Positions 1 to 11,229 are shown, numbered from the stretch's first letter. The stretch is DNA of 64,000 bases from Chalciporus piperatus (GCA_038093975.1 JBBPTG010000014.1:62001-126000), one strand, 5' to 3'. A program made the numbers and translations. The notes: generated from the sequence alone by a model not told the origin.

Positions 1-2
1 CT

Positions 3-467
3 TCTTCTGTCCCCGAAGTCTACGCTGGAGACCCTTATGCCGTTCCACCTCTGCCCCACCTCAATCCCAACCAACCATACCGTGACGATCCTGGTGCTTA
101 TGGTCAACCTGCATCGTACTATGATCCATACCGAGGTCCGGTCCCAAACACGTTCGGCGATGTCATGGCTGATGGTCATGGTGTAGAATCAATCCCGATG
201 ACTCAAATGGCGAGGACTAGGAGTCCAGGTCCAGGGATGGCATATGATATGTCTGGTCGTGGCTCCCCAGCGCCGCAGGCGGCTATGGGTTATCCGGATG
301 CTAGGACCGGAACTCCAACTCCTGGTGCACTAGGCGCAGGCAGAGCATCCCCTGGTCCTCAGGCTGCCTACTATATGGATAATAGGGTCGGGACCCCAAA
401 TCCTGGTGCAGGAGGTGCAGGCAGAGCATCTCCAAATTCTCATTCCGGCTACAGTTATGCCCCGTGA
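3..467 (+). CDS. C-terminal end of a Ser/Pro/Gly/Tyr-rich protein (5' partial)
   Basis: An open frame enters from the left edge and stops at 465-467, giving about 154 residues. The tail is low complexity and looks disordered. It is rich in Pro, Gly, Tyr, Ala and Ser and contains degenerate repeats of the type R-(A/S/G)-S-P-(G/A)-P-Q-A-A (TRSPGP, RGSPAPQ, GRASPGPQ, GRASP), spaced by R-x-GTP-x-PG motifs. No catalytic or membrane domain falls inside the window, so the function cannot be read. Such tails occur on cytosolic ends of fungal plasma-membrane and cell-wall-linked proteins, but that is only a family-level impression. The SP and TP sites could be phosphorylated; this is inference. Confidence 0.6.
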   Translation, partial: SSVPEVYAGDPYAVPPLPHLNPNQPYRDDPGAYGQPASYYDPYRGPVPNTFGDVMADGHGVESIPMTQMARTRSPGPGMAYDMSGRGSPAPQAAMGYPDARTGTPTPGALGAGRASPGPQAAYYMDNRVGTPNPGAGGAGRASPNSHSGYSYAP

Positions 468-964
468 TTGCTGTGCTCCTCGCGGGTTGGAGGCGTAGGG
501 AGGAGTTACGAAGTCGGTCATTACATGTCACGAGTTTGAGGGGTATTTTAGACATCTGCTGAAGGACTGATACCCTTGCGACAGTGTACGCTCGTTTGGT
601 TGGTCATCCTTTCGTCTCGCGTTTCAAACTGTTATGAACTTGTGTTTTGTCTAGCAAATCTCTCGCATGTTACAAGGCGCATCTTCATCATTATATCTCT
701 CCCTAGTTTCAAGTCATGTTTATGGTCACTGCTCTGGGGCAGCAAGCTGTCTCCACCATCGATACCATCCTTACCCTCAACCTTTTATTTTTCTATCATT
801 TCCAAACAAATCACTGCTAATGAAATGGACTTATACATACACTTGCAATAGACTTTGGACGAATCAAAAGAGGAGAACAAATCAAACCACTGAATTCTGA
901 CCACCAAGTAGAGGATGATAGATACATAATAAACAAGTAAAGCGACCAGCAGTCTCCCCAGAGA
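468..964. other. Convergent intergenic region
   Basis: This is spacer between two genes that point at each other, so it should hold both 3' UTRs. The short open frames here have no recognisable motif or plausible start context, and I see no RNA gene or repeat. Confidence 0.5.
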
Positions 965-3900
965 TCACTCCGCGACCATCTCACGGAGCCTCAAGGCAAC
1001 ATTAGCAGCCAATGCGCCGAACAGCGCGATGCATAAAATGGTTGGGCCATACTTGTCATAATAAAGTCCTTCTGCACTCCGTGCCCGAAGGCGTAGCGCA
1101 CGATACACAAAGACGATGGCCGCGTATGCGATTGAGAGCAATGCAACCAACGTGAAGAGTGCAGCACTGATAAGACCGTTGGTGTCATCGGGAGGAACAA
1201 AGTTAAGGAGTGTCGTTGCGACGGTACTTATGAGGACAGCAAAGCTCATCCATTTCTATATATAAAAATCCACTGGTCAGTTCGAAAACGACATGGTAAT
1301 AAGGCAGTACTCGCCAGGAATGTTCGTTCGTTTGCGAAGTAAACCTTGGGTTCGATACGGACAGGCACCGCAATTTTCTTTCCGGAAGGCGCAATCCAGT
1401 CACGGACAAGCAGTCTCTCTGGCTCTGGGATCTCTTCCTCGTTCAACCCTTCGGCCTCAGCCCCAGGAGACAGTGGGTTCATTTCGTCATCATCTGCCTG
1501 TGTCACCCCCAATCGCTCTCTCAACGTCTTGTCGAATGCCGATGATGATGCCAAAGGATCGATAGATAACGACCCCCGGCGCCCATGTAGCTGGGTAGCA
1601 CCATGCTCACCCTGTCTGCCCGCCAAGAGTGGTGTACGTTCGTGTGCTTCTTCCTCATCACGCGAAGATGAACCAGCAGCATACGTGTCGGACTCCCGCT
1701 CCTTCAGAGCATCGCGATACGCGATGGCCGCCGCAACGTCGGCGTGAGGAAGTCCGGTGCGTCTATCCTCATCTTTTGCTGGCGTAAGATCCATTTCTTC
1801 ATCTTCCTCCCCCTCGGAGACCGGTTCAGCGTATGTCTGTGACGGAGTTGTATCGCCCGATTGACCATGCTCAGAAGATATCCGTGAGGAGGAAGCTTGA
1901 GGTCGCCGAATTGTTAGGTAACCGGTGTTAGGCTTGAGGATATCGGTATCCACTACAGGTGACGACTCGGTGAGTCGCAAACTATCTTTGATGCCTCTCG
2001 ATGACTTACTCTGAGGAAGCCAGAATGGAACAAGATCGGTACGATGAGGTAGCAGGGTAGCACACCCATGTATGAATTTACTGCGCCGATTGAGTCACAA
2101 AGGATAGGTTGTCAATTCATGAACTGACCTGAACTTAGGAACAGCTTCCACCAGATGAGATTGGACGAGGTCTGTGACCCACTTAGGAGGCTGTTGACCC
2201 AGTTGCGTCTGCAGCTTGACTTCGAGTACACCATATTTGAATAGTTCCATGTCTTCCGAAGGTAGTTGCTCGAATGGATGATCGATCCCGATGTCGGTGC
2301 GGCGCCAGTTGTCCCCGGAGCGTACACGCCCATCCCAGTTGTCTTCCCTTATCATAGTGAGCTCTGTATCAAGAGAAATCCGTACGCGAGCGTCGCCAGG
2401 CAGCTGAAAAGCGGTTCGATTGTAAAAGGTGCGCGTGACTATAGACTATCGTCAGCACAAGGGTGCATGCATATTGAAAAGCCTCACCAGGTACAAGTTT
2501 GCGTGTCAAGATGCGGTATTGCACTTCGCTAGCAAGTTGGATCATCGAGTCCACTTCAGCTTGGGTTTTCTTCCCGCTGTCAGCCAAAGCCTGCATCTCA
2601 GCATCCATGGTATATTCTCCTCGCAAGAACGCGTTCACAAGGTGTTCTTTGATAGGGAAACGAGCCTTCACGGACTTTTCACCAGTCCAGTCTTCTCGGT
2701 GAGTTTTTCGCTCAACAAAAATCTGTTCGTGGTATAAAACCAGGGCGCCGTGAGATGATTTGCGATGAGCTTACAGTTTTCACGTCAATATCACCATACC
2801 ACCGCAAACGAATCGCTTCAGCACCCTCAGTCTTTTCTAGTCGACCAAGGTAGAGCTCCAGGTCTTCATTGTCAAAGTACACGGAGGTGATCGCTGTCGA
2901 AGCTTGTAAGACAATTTGGGCATCATGAAGCATGGTAACATACCTGCATCCTTGAGATCAAACTCTTTCTCCGCGTTGAATACTACGAGGGATCAGGTTG
3001 GGCCCGTACGAACTCTTTCTATGAATGTGACACACCAAGCACGGGGAGGTGTTTCAAAATGGCCAGTTTGAGTGGAACAAGATTGTCTGGATGAACCTGA
3101 TACCATATAAGAACGTATTTAAGGAAATACGGAGCTTGTTACCCAGTATTTCGTCGTTTGCCGAACGAATGCGCTCTGACTGCCGCCAGCACTGGAGTCT
3201 CCTACAACGGGGTGGCCACGCGTGCGCACAAGGTTGTATAGCTTCGATAGCTTCACGATGAGTGCATCCCAATTATATTTGTAAAAGGGCCGTTCTTCCA
3301 AATAGTCTTGAACGAATGTGGGTTTAAGCGGCAGATTTGTTTGTTTCTAAAAACAAGATAAGTGTGCCGACCAGGAGATTTGATGTATACGACCAACATC
3401 ATGTTTCTATTCCTCGATTAGAATCGGAGGGGTGCTCGTGGATGACAACGCTCACCTTCAGTATTTTGAGAAACCCTGTGATATTCAGTTTTGTGTACAA
3501 GGCGAGGTCATGTACATCTGCAACCAGATTGGCCACTTCAACCTCCAATCCATGGAAAAGATCTTCGAGGTCGTCATAAGAATCGCCGAGGTCATCTTCA
3601 TCATCGGAACCTTCGTCAGGTCCATAATCATCGGAAGTACGTGCAATGAGAGATTCCGGATCGCTGGGCGTGACGGGAGACGGTTCGGACGATGAGTGAG
3701 AGTCCTGTTGCGCGACCAGACGCTTCACGTCGCGTTCGGCATCACGGATACGTTTGGAGAGTTCCGAGGTCTAGCAAAAGGCGGATAAGTGACGTGAACT
3801 TGATCGCAACCGGCAATCAAAACCTTCTGCTTTTGAAAGTCATGCACTTTGTCCAGCTCTTGCTTAAGCATGGCGGTGAATTCGCGCTCATCATTGTCAT

Positions 3901-4135
3901 CCCAGTTGTGAGACGTTGTTCGAGTCTAGACACAGTAAGCGTAAACATGTGTAATTTGTAAAATACATCGCTCGGACCTTGAGCTCCCGTTTGAGTAGGT
4001 TGTAGTTGATGTAGAATGGCTTCCATTCGTCGTAAAGAGTCGCCTGCAGTGAGGATGAGTGTACCGTAGATAAAAGCAGAGTGAAGTGGAAGCTGAAGAG
4101 AGCACACAGACCGTGATTTTCCTTCCGAACTTCAT
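965..4135 (-). CDS. VTC4: Vacuolar transporter chaperone subunit 4 (polyphosphate polymerase), SPX-VTC-DUF202
   Basis: Catalytic subunit of the VTC complex, which makes inorganic polyphosphate from ATP and moves it into the vacuole. Exon 1 encodes MKFGRKIT and splices to [21 protein letters not shown], the start of an N-terminal SPX domain that senses inositol pyrophosphates. A long acidic linker follows. The central VTC tunnel domain shows [25 protein letters not shown] and LEVKLQT-LG...VEAVPKF, which carry the basic substrate-binding residues of the polymerase. The last exon encodes three hydrophobic helices (DUF202 type) and stops at 965. The intact basic motifs favour VTC4 over the non-catalytic VTC2/3. 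It is divided by many short introns and runs divergently from GTR2 with about 300 bases between start codons. The order of the middle exons was read by eye; the family assignment is firm, the exact subunit slightly less so. Confidence 0.9.
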
Positions 4136-4437
4136 GGCGGTGGGGACGTGTACGAGACACACGAGATGATGGTAAACAAGAAAGAGAGAGAAACGAGAGC
4201 AGACGATGAGTGTCTCTAACTTTTTGACCGCCTCAGTTACACTCCGGTCCAGTCCAAGACACGATCAGCAGCCGTGGGAACGGGCCGAGTCTGTAGTGGC
4301 TCTGCTTGTAATCCGACTTGGCCAAATGCGACATAGAGACTACAGCAAGTCAACTGACCGTCACTCACCAACCATCGGGTTGTCCTCTCTGACACCACCA
4401 GAAGCTTTCCAAACGACGTAGGGTGGTGTTCCGAGGT

Positions 4438-5868
4438 ATGGCTCCCGCTAAACAGAAAGACTCTTACTTCGCTGTTCCGAAACCCAAGCAAAATAGCGGG
4501 TTGCATAGAACAAAGATCCTCCTCTTGGGAACCAGAAGGTGATTTCCTGAACATATATTTGCACGCAGTCCATTGACTTGGCATCGAAGGAGTGGTAAAA
4601 CATCCATTCTGCAAGTATTATTCAAGAACTTGCCATCCAAGCAGACATTTTACTTGGAACCTACGATGCGCGTCACGAAGCACCCCTTCGAGTAAGTTTC
4701 TACCCACCCGATGCCGGCCTTTGTCCTCATGAACGTACGAAATCAGTACTGTTATTCCACTGGAGATATGGGACTGTCCCGGGAATGTCACCGTTGACAC
4801 TCTAGGGGCTCCGCTCTCCGAATTCTCTAGCATCGTATTCGTTATTGATATACGGGTAAGTATTCCTCGATCTTTAAGTAACAAGCTAATTTCATAACAG
4901 GACCTCTACCAACAACCCGTCGTGAAACTTGTCGAGTTCATTGTAGCAGCATGCGAAGTCAATCCGAACATAAATCTTGAAGTATTCGTCCATAAAGCTG
5001 AGAAACTGCAGGAGGATGATAAGATTGGTAGGACCCCACAAGGCCCACTGTATTCAGCTCGATGACGTCCAAACAGAGAATTTTCGACAGATTCATGAGC
5101 GCGTCATGGACCGACTCGCTGATGAGTCACCAGAATACGAACAAGTTCCCCTGAACTTCCATTTGACCTCTGTTTATGATCACTCGCTCCAAGAAGCGTT
5201 CTCGCGTGTCATTCACAGGCTCATCGACTCTTTACCTTATCTTGAAGGCCTACTCAATGTTTTCTGCTCTGTAAGTCCCGTTCAACTGGCTATCATCCCT
5301 TTCTCCGCGTTTTATGAACAGCTCTCTAGAATACATCTTCGCCAAAGGCGTTCCTATTTGACACAACAAGCAAAATGTACGTTGCAACTGATGCCTCCCC
5401 TGTCGACCAAGCAACACACAACCTCTGCTGTGATTATTTGCAAATGCTTAATTCGTTTGGACCACTGTACAAGTACGGGCTTCATCTGATCGATCCATTC
5501 ATCGTAGCTGAGGTTAGATAACCCCAACCAGATCCAATGCACCTGACCTAGTATCAAGTTCCCTTCCTCCCACATTTTCACACGATGTATCCCCTCGACC
5601 ACCCACTCCGGCTGAGACTGGTGACTCAAGCCCGGGTGCGAAAGCCCTCCTTTACCCATCCGCATCGACTTGTCTATCACCTTCTCAACCAGGTACCACG
5701 CTCACCTACCACCTCGTAACGCCTCATTTAGCGCTTCTCGCGTTACTACCTACTGCAGTATACGAGATGAGGAGAGGCCTCGTCGAGTGGAATGTCGTCT
5801 GGTTCAGAGAAGGCGTCCGGGAGATTTGGGAGGTGGAGAAGGAGCGGAGTGAGGGAGAGCTGGCTTGA
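4438..5868 (+). CDS. GTR2: Rag-family small GTPase Gtr2 (RagC/D type)
   Basis: Subunit of the Gtr1-Gtr2 heterodimer that signals amino-acid sufficiency to TORC1 on the vacuole. The start MAPAKQKDSYFAVPKPKQ leads to KILLLGTRRSGKTSI, where the P-loop is split by an intron after GTRR. Further exons give the switch region (IWDCPGNVTVD), ENFRQIHERVMDRLAD and LTSVYDHSLQEAFSRV, typical of RagC/Gtr2 rather than Gtr1. The roadblock-fold half begins NTSSPKAFLFDTTSKMYVAT. An intron at 5473-5531 keeps the frame into a Ser/Pro-rich loop and then GTTLTYHLVTPHLALLALLP. The protein ends EKERSEGELA at 5868. The divergent neighbour is VTC4, another vacuolar nutrient-status protein, so shared regulation is plausible but inferred. 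Confidence 0.9.
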
Positions 5869-6033
5869 CGCGGTGGCGGGACTGATGTCATAGAGTTATT
5901 CGCATATGTAAGATTCCTTGTTTATGCGACGCCGCATATTTCAGGCCATTTTTTCTCCAGTACTGCCTCGCTCAGCTTAACCTAATGGTGATGGTGATAG
6001 ATTACAGGTCTTCATGCTGCAATAATATAACAA

Positions 6034-6104
6034 GCATCAGTGGTGTAGCGGTAACATTGGGTCTTCCCATGGCCTAGCTCCGGGTTCGACTCCCGGCTGA
6101 TGCA
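6034..6104 (+). tRNA. tRNA-Gly (anticodon CCC)
   Basis: The 71-base cloverleaf can be drawn completely. Acceptor stem GCATCAG pairs with CTGATGC, followed by discriminator A. The D stem is GTGT with ACAT, and the anticodon stem GGGTC pairs with GGCCT including two G-U pairs. The loop TTCCCAT places CCC at positions 34-36, and the T stem is CCGGG with CCCGG around TTCGACT. No intron is present. Internal A- and B-box sequences are intact, and a run of six T follows at 6108-6113. It is almost identical to the second copy at 7675. Confidence 0.95.
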
Positions 6105-6107
6105 ACC

Positions 6108-6113
6108 TTTTTT
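6108..6113 (+). terminator. RNA polymerase III terminator
   Basis: A run of six T residues four bases after the tRNA-Gly 3' end is the normal Pol III stop signal. Confidence 0.8.
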
Positions 6114-6813
6114 GTCATTGTCGCTATTGCTTGATCGTTCTTTCGTTAGTCAGCTCAAGAAGAGGAAGAGGAAAAGTAACTGAGTACTGACTCGTGAACA
6201 GCGATCAAGCAATCTAAGACTATAAGCTGCAGCTGTGCACCGTGCTCTTTGTGGGTACGCTCTTTCTCTCATCGTCGCGTCACTCTCGCATTAAACCGTG
6301 CAAGGTTTGGTGGATCTGCGTTTCTGCGGCGAATCCACGCTGGCATCCGATGAGTCGTCCTTCAAGTTGAGACTCAGTGAGGCCGAGGCCTGGACCCACA
6401 ACATAACCACTCAAAAGACATCCCGAACAAAGTATCGCGATCGTCGAAACATCCAGCCTGATCCAGGTGAATACGAATCGTTCTCCTTGCTCTTGCAAGG
6501 ACCGAAGACTCGGAACCCGTTAACTTACATGCATACAGGGCCGTATCCGTGGGCAGCGGGCACGCTTCGTGTAAATGATTGCAAGCGGCGGGTTGTCCAC
6601 AATATTTTTCGCTTTTCTCGCTTGAACACAACTTGAACAGCGTCCAGAACGATCGATGCCGCCGACATATCTTTGTCGTCGTCTTCGCGAACTCGGAGCT
6701 AGATTGTGATTTTTACGACACACGTACAGCCGAGGGGCCTGTGGCTGCTGATTTTCTGAAATGCAGATTATTTGCGTAATGTCGGACTGACCCAGACCAC
6801 AGGGTCCTCCAAG
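6114..6813. other. Intergenic region upstream of the hydrophobin
   Basis: About 700 bases with no supportable gene. Open frames on both strands lack motifs and show no consistent splice structure. It probably holds upstream control sequence for the hydrophobin, but I see no specific operator. Confidence 0.4.
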
Positions 6814-6820
6814 TATAAAA
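6814..6820 (+). promoter_or_regulatory. TATA box of the hydrophobin gene
   Basis: TATAAAA lies 82 bases before the hydrophobin ATG, the usual spacing for a strongly expressed fungal gene. Confidence 0.65.
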
Positions 6821-6901
6821 GAGCAGCCAGAGCGACGTCTAACCCCAGACTCACAACCCATCCTCTCATTTATTCTGCAACTCTTTCCTCTATCAACCAA
6901 A

Positions 6902-7346
6902 ATGTTCGCTCGTGTCTTCGCTCTCCTTCCCCTTGCACTCCTTGCCTCTGCTTCGCCCATTGAGGCGCGCGACCAGTGCAGCGGTGGCTCGATCAGCTGC
7001 TGTAACAGCGTCCAGACGGTACATTGACCGATCTCCTCTGTTCGTGGACTCGATTAACGCTCTTCTGTCACTCAGGTATCCCAGGCCAGCGGCTTGCTCG
7101 ATGCATTGTGTCTCCTCGACGCAGCTCAGAATGCTGGGGGTCTCGTCGGCATGACCTGCTCGCCGTTCACTGGCATTGGCACCGGTCAGGGTTGCGCTGC
7201 TCAACAACAATCCGTATGCTGCACGGACAACCAATTCGTAAGTATTTTTCGTAAACCCATACTGAGATTTATTATTGGGTGCTCAATCTGGTTTTTAGAA
7301 TGGCCTCGTCAACGTTGGTTGCACTCCTATCAACGTCAACGCGTAG
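6902..7346 (+). CDS. Class I hydrophobin
   Basis: Small secreted amphipathic protein that self-assembles at hydrophobic interfaces and coats aerial hyphae and fruit bodies. Three exons (6902-7018, 7076-7237, 7299-7346) encode about 108 residues. The signal peptide is MFARVFALLPLALLASA. The eight-cysteine pattern is C-x6-CC-x32-C-x11-C-x7-CC-x12-C, the class I layout, ending in the usual C-T-P-I-N-V. There is one extra cysteine (ALCLLD) inside the long first loop, which is unusual because all eight canonical cysteines are normally disulfide paired. The third loop is also slightly longer than the common five residues. The gene lies between two tRNA-Gly genes on the same strand, with a clear TATA box. 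Confidence 0.93.
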
Positions 7347-7674
7347 GGTTTGAGAGTTTCAGCAGTTGATTAGGATGCGCACAGTTGTTCTCTTTGGGCT
7401 GCACATTTGTTTCCTATACCCCATCCCTCCACTCATTAGACCTGTTTTGAAATCATTTGTGTCAGAGCAGTGACCACAACGAGATAAACATACGAAGGTA
7501 TATCCCCCTAAGTTCCTATCCTCTGCATCAAACCTCAGCAGCAACAGACTTCGACATCAGCATGCTGATAACAATATGGCGAAGCACAGGGACTGCGAAG
7601 TGCTCGAATAGTGTCGTTCACTTTTTGGATTGGGGAATATATGGTGGAAATTCCTCTCAAATAGTCTAGCAAAT

Positions 7675-7745
7675 GCATTAGTGGTGTAGCGGTAACATTG
7701 GGTCTTCCCATGGCCTAGCTCCGGGTTCGACTCCCGGCTGATGCA
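7675..7745 (+). tRNA. tRNA-Gly (anticodon CCC), second copy
   Basis: Same 71-base cloverleaf as the gene at 6034, differing by one C-to-T change in the 5' acceptor strand (GCATTAG), which turns a C-G pair into a tolerated U-G wobble. The anticodon loop TTCCCAT and the T arm are unchanged. It is followed by T5, C, T9, a robust Pol III terminator. The near identity and short distance suggest a recent local duplication or ongoing gene conversion. Confidence 0.94.
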
Positions 7746-7748
7746 GCC

Positions 7749-7763
7749 TTTTTCTTTTTTTTT
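7749..7763 (+). terminator. RNA polymerase III terminator of second tRNA-Gly
   Basis: Five T, one C, then nine T directly after the tRNA end. Confidence 0.8.
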
Positions 7764-8198
7764 GCACTTACCCCAGCTAGCAGTCTTCTGAGTCCTTTGC
7801 AAGTGCTCAAGGAGGCGATAAGCCTTGGCCAAGGAAGAGTTCCAACCAACTGGCAATTACTGTAATGGACAAAGCAACCAACAAATAGCCGATTATAATG
7901 GAGTGAACAAAATCCTGTATAACAGCATCGTCCGTTCGATGAAGAATGTGCCACAAGTGCTAAAGGTGACTCTTTCCCCCCATCTATCCACCCCTGGTGC
8001 GAGTACAAAAGGAATCGGGGTGGATACAACGAACCCGTCGAAACGTAGAGGTAAAGCAAGACGGGAGGAAGAGTCCACGATCGGTGAGAAATAGACAATG
8101 TACAAGTCCACGCAAGGACAAATGGTGCAAAGAGAAGCGTATGAAGGAGTCTACGTGTTAGACGTCGAATGCTGGACCGCCTGAGAAAGGTATCTTCA
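7764..8198. other. Intergenic region
   Basis: About 430 bases between the second tRNA and the 3' end of the GH17 gene. The overlapping open frames read through the tRNA or through GH17 introns and have no support of their own. Confidence 0.45.
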
Positions 8199-10381
8199 TT
8201 ACACCTTACTGCAGTCAGGGATGGTGAGGTTCTTGAAGTTCTTGCTGTAGAACATTCATGCGTCAATCTGAGGGAATGAGATAAGATGAAGTAGCTGGAC
8301 ATACTTCGCATCGAACAGGCCCCAGTAACCCTGTCAACGCGTTGTGAATTATTACCGCCAATTCGAAATAAATGATTCTGAGAAAACATTACCTCAACTC
8401 CGCCAAATTCGTCTCCCTGGAAAAGTTACGAGGTGAACACATATTCTTGCTTTTGATGACGGTGCTTACCTGCCATGGTTGATCGCAGTACTGAACATGA
8501 CACAATGAGATCACATCGCAAGATGGACATTAAAATAAAGCGTACCTCGAAGAAGAAGTATTGGGTGCCGTTGGCAGTTGCTGTGATACCGCCACGTCAG
8601 TAATAATGCTCACATGTGAAATTCCTCGGGGGAACTTGCCTTGGCAAGCGAATGTATCAACGAAGTACTCGAATGACGCTTAGTGTTGGTGCTCATACTA
8701 GTATACTAACGGAAACACACCTGCAAGTTAGCAACGGAAGCAAGCGATGGTCCATCGTTGGGGTTGGCGTTGAATGTGGACGTGTTCGTTGGCCAACCAG
8801 TCTCGGCGATGAACATGTGAGGTTGGTTCGGGAGACTTTGGGCAAGTACTACGTTATTCTCCTGGAAGAACTCTGCTGTCCACGCAGCAGCATCCTGAAT
8901 ACTCTCGTTGGCAAACCATGGGTGGACGTTAGACATTCCATAGGACACTGCTTCAAGAACTTTGTTGTTGAAATAGCTTCCTGCATCAGAGTTGCCAACA
9001 AGAATGTTACCCAGACCCATCGAGGCGAGCATGCTCTTGGTATCCTGGATATACGTGACGAGATCAGCAGCAGCTGGAACAAAAGGTAAGGTCATGGTAA
9101 AAATCATCATCATGGCAGCTTGCCTGCGTTTCCGGCGACACCATTAGGATTACTCTCCCCTGCGGCAGTAACGGCGCTGTTCGGTCACAGATGAGGGAAG
9201 TGACAGACACTAACGTTTCGGAACACCTACTCCAGGATGTACTCGTTTCCGACCGTGATACCAGCAACGTTTTGAGCACCGAATTGCTGGATGGCAGTCT
9301 GAATTTCATTCCTCTGACGTTGATAAGCAGTTCCATTGTCGCCGAGTGCGGGGTAGTTTCCGAGATAGACCTTCATGTTGACTTTGGTCGCCTGGATAGC
9401 CGCAAGGACGAGAGAAGACTGGTTGCAATCTGCACCGTACAGGCGGATGTTCGTCGTGAGTTGCGACATGAGCTTGAGAAGCATAAGTTGCATGAAGAAA
9501 GGTTAGTAGAGCAGGAAGGTACCTGGATATCCTCGATAACAGAGTCTGCAATGCGTTCAGCATACGCTACGCTACGGGTCGAATGAGAATAGACCCACCA
9601 AGGGTAGCGCCACAGTTGGGCAGCTGTGCCCCGATGGGGGTGTAAGCGATACCCCAGAACGACTGGAGGAAACCAGGGTTCTTCGGGAAGTTAGCGGGGT
9701 CATTGGGGTTGGTGCCCGAGGGTGCAGGGCCAGGTGGAGAGCCAGAGGATGTCGCAACCGCGCTGCTACTCTTCTTCGTGAGTGTCACGCCAAGTGCGAC
9801 ACCCACTGCAATGAGAACAGCAACGGTCAGAACACAACCAACAACCTGGAATACGTCGCACGAGTCGGTCGTCAAGTGAATTTGGACAGATTAACTCTGT
9901 AAACGCACGATGTACTTGGAACGCCTGTTGGACTTCTGCGTTTTCTCGAGCCAGGCGCTGTTGTGCGGCGTTTCCAAGTTCTCGTACTGGTTTGCGGTAG
10001 GCATGTAGGGCACTTCTGCGAAACCGGATGGTTGCGAGTTGCGGAAGTTGGGGTTGGATAGATCGGCAGCCGATTGAAATTGTGAACGAGTGTGTGGGCT
10101 TCCGGTAGACTGCGCAGCAGTCAATTAGTGGTTGTGTTTTAGACGCGGAGAGAGGCAAACAAAGTTGAGATGGAGACGGGAAGAAGGAAAGAGATACAGT
10201 GGAGTCAACGACCGGATTTTATACCAAATTCCAAAAAAATATTTAAGTTAGAAGTTAGACGACGGAAGGTTCTTACGGGTTCGTCATAATAAGTGTGTAG
10301 TTCTGGATTGGATTCCATCGCAGGATTGTCGCTATACGATGATGGTACTTGGCGCATCATGTAGTCGTCGCTGGGCTGCAT
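8199..10381 (-). CDS. Membrane-anchored GH17 beta-1,3-glucanase/glucosidase
   Basis: Cell-wall glucan-modifying enzyme with type II topology. The cytosolic N-terminus (MQPSDDYMMRQVPSSYSDNP, then an exon with SPHTRSQFQSAADL) precedes one hydrophobic anchor (VVGCVLTVAVLIAVGVALGV) and a Ser/Pro/Gly linker. The GH17 barrel shows FWGIAYTPIG, IRLYGADCNQ, AGITVGNEYIL (acid/base Glu in the GNE context) and IAETGWPT (nucleophile Glu). The C-terminal part is cut into tiny exons: DTFACQA, TANGTQYFFFE, YCDQPWQ, GDEFGGVE, GYWGLFDA and KNFKNLTIPDC. This architecture matches fungal BtgC/Scw-like GH17 proteins. The intron at 8581-8639 has a GC-AG boundary (AG|GCAAGT); a nearby GT donor would break the frame. 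Confidence 0.9.
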
Positions 10382-11229
10382 AATTTTTTTGGAGGGTATG
10401 AGGGAGGTGGTGGGGGGGAAGCAGCGAATGAAACGCCCAAGGGTCGGCTGTAATTAACAAGACTAATACTGGACGAAGGGGTTAATTCGGCCCATCCCTC
10501 GCCCCCCCGTACCTTTTTTTGACGGATGAAATAACAAGCCGCTCATCTTTATTTAGACTTGCTGCGGAATGCCAAAGGAATACAGTCATCCCAGCTGTTG
10601 AGTGCACAAACCCTCCGACTTCAAGGTTGCAGCTTGCTAGGAAACGGAGCACCAAGACCTCGTTGGGTATACTCTGGTATACTCCGTACCTGCCCAGCTG
10701 ATGGTGCAGGTGACTCGGAGGTTGGCCGCCGCGTGCAGAGCTGTGACATTGCATCTCCACTTCGAGATGCCCACTCCACCATGCCAAACGACTTTCGGTG
10801 AGAGACTTGCTGTCGCGGGAACACCATGCACGTCACATGGAAAGAGCGATGCGCAGAAAAGTACTTTGCCACCATCGTGCCGAGGGTTCCTAGGACGTGG
10901 AGAGTTAGTGAGCATTATACATTGGTACTGCCTTGGTCCTTATCAATGCTACATAAGCAAACGAATGGGAACAGAACGGAAAAGTCGATACAGATAGGTA
11001 CGAGCAAAGAGGTACAGTATAAAGACAGAAAAACGGCACAGAAAAAATAACCCAGGAAAGCCCTGGAGTCTGAAACTCCAATTTTCGTCAGGTGAAGTAG
11101 CCTTACCCCATCCCCCACTTCGAAAGATCAGGATGATATTACTGTAGGGTCGTAACCCTGATCATATCGGTATTCTCGTTTCTTCACTCGCCACATTGCC
11201 CCCGTCTTTCTGCTATTTGACCATGAATG
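10382..11229. other. Intergenic region (same-strand genes)
   Basis: About 850 bases between the GH17 start and the RhoGAP stop. It contains G-rich and C-rich homopolymer runs near 10410-10430 and 10500. Open frames on both strands show no conserved motif, signal peptide or plausible intron structure, so I call no gene. Confidence 0.4.

Noticed and set aside
1293..1747. Plus-strand open frames over VTC4
   Set aside because: Shadows of the acidic linker and transmembrane exons of VTC4 on the other strand.
5354..5680. Possible frameshift near the 3' end of GTR2
   Set aside because: At first the frame seemed to end at TAA after IVAEVR, but a normal 59-base intron at 5473-5531 (GTACGG...CCAG) restores the frame into the conserved C-terminus.
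7715..8389. 224-residue minus-strand open frame
   Set aside because: It runs antisense through the second tRNA-Gly and the last exons of GH17, starts at a non-ATG or motif-free site, and shows no conserved domain.
10482..10997. Overlapping short frames between GH17 and RhoGAP
   Set aside because: No signal peptide, domain, repeat or splice pattern; frames on both strands are of similar length, as expected by chance in GC-balanced DNA.
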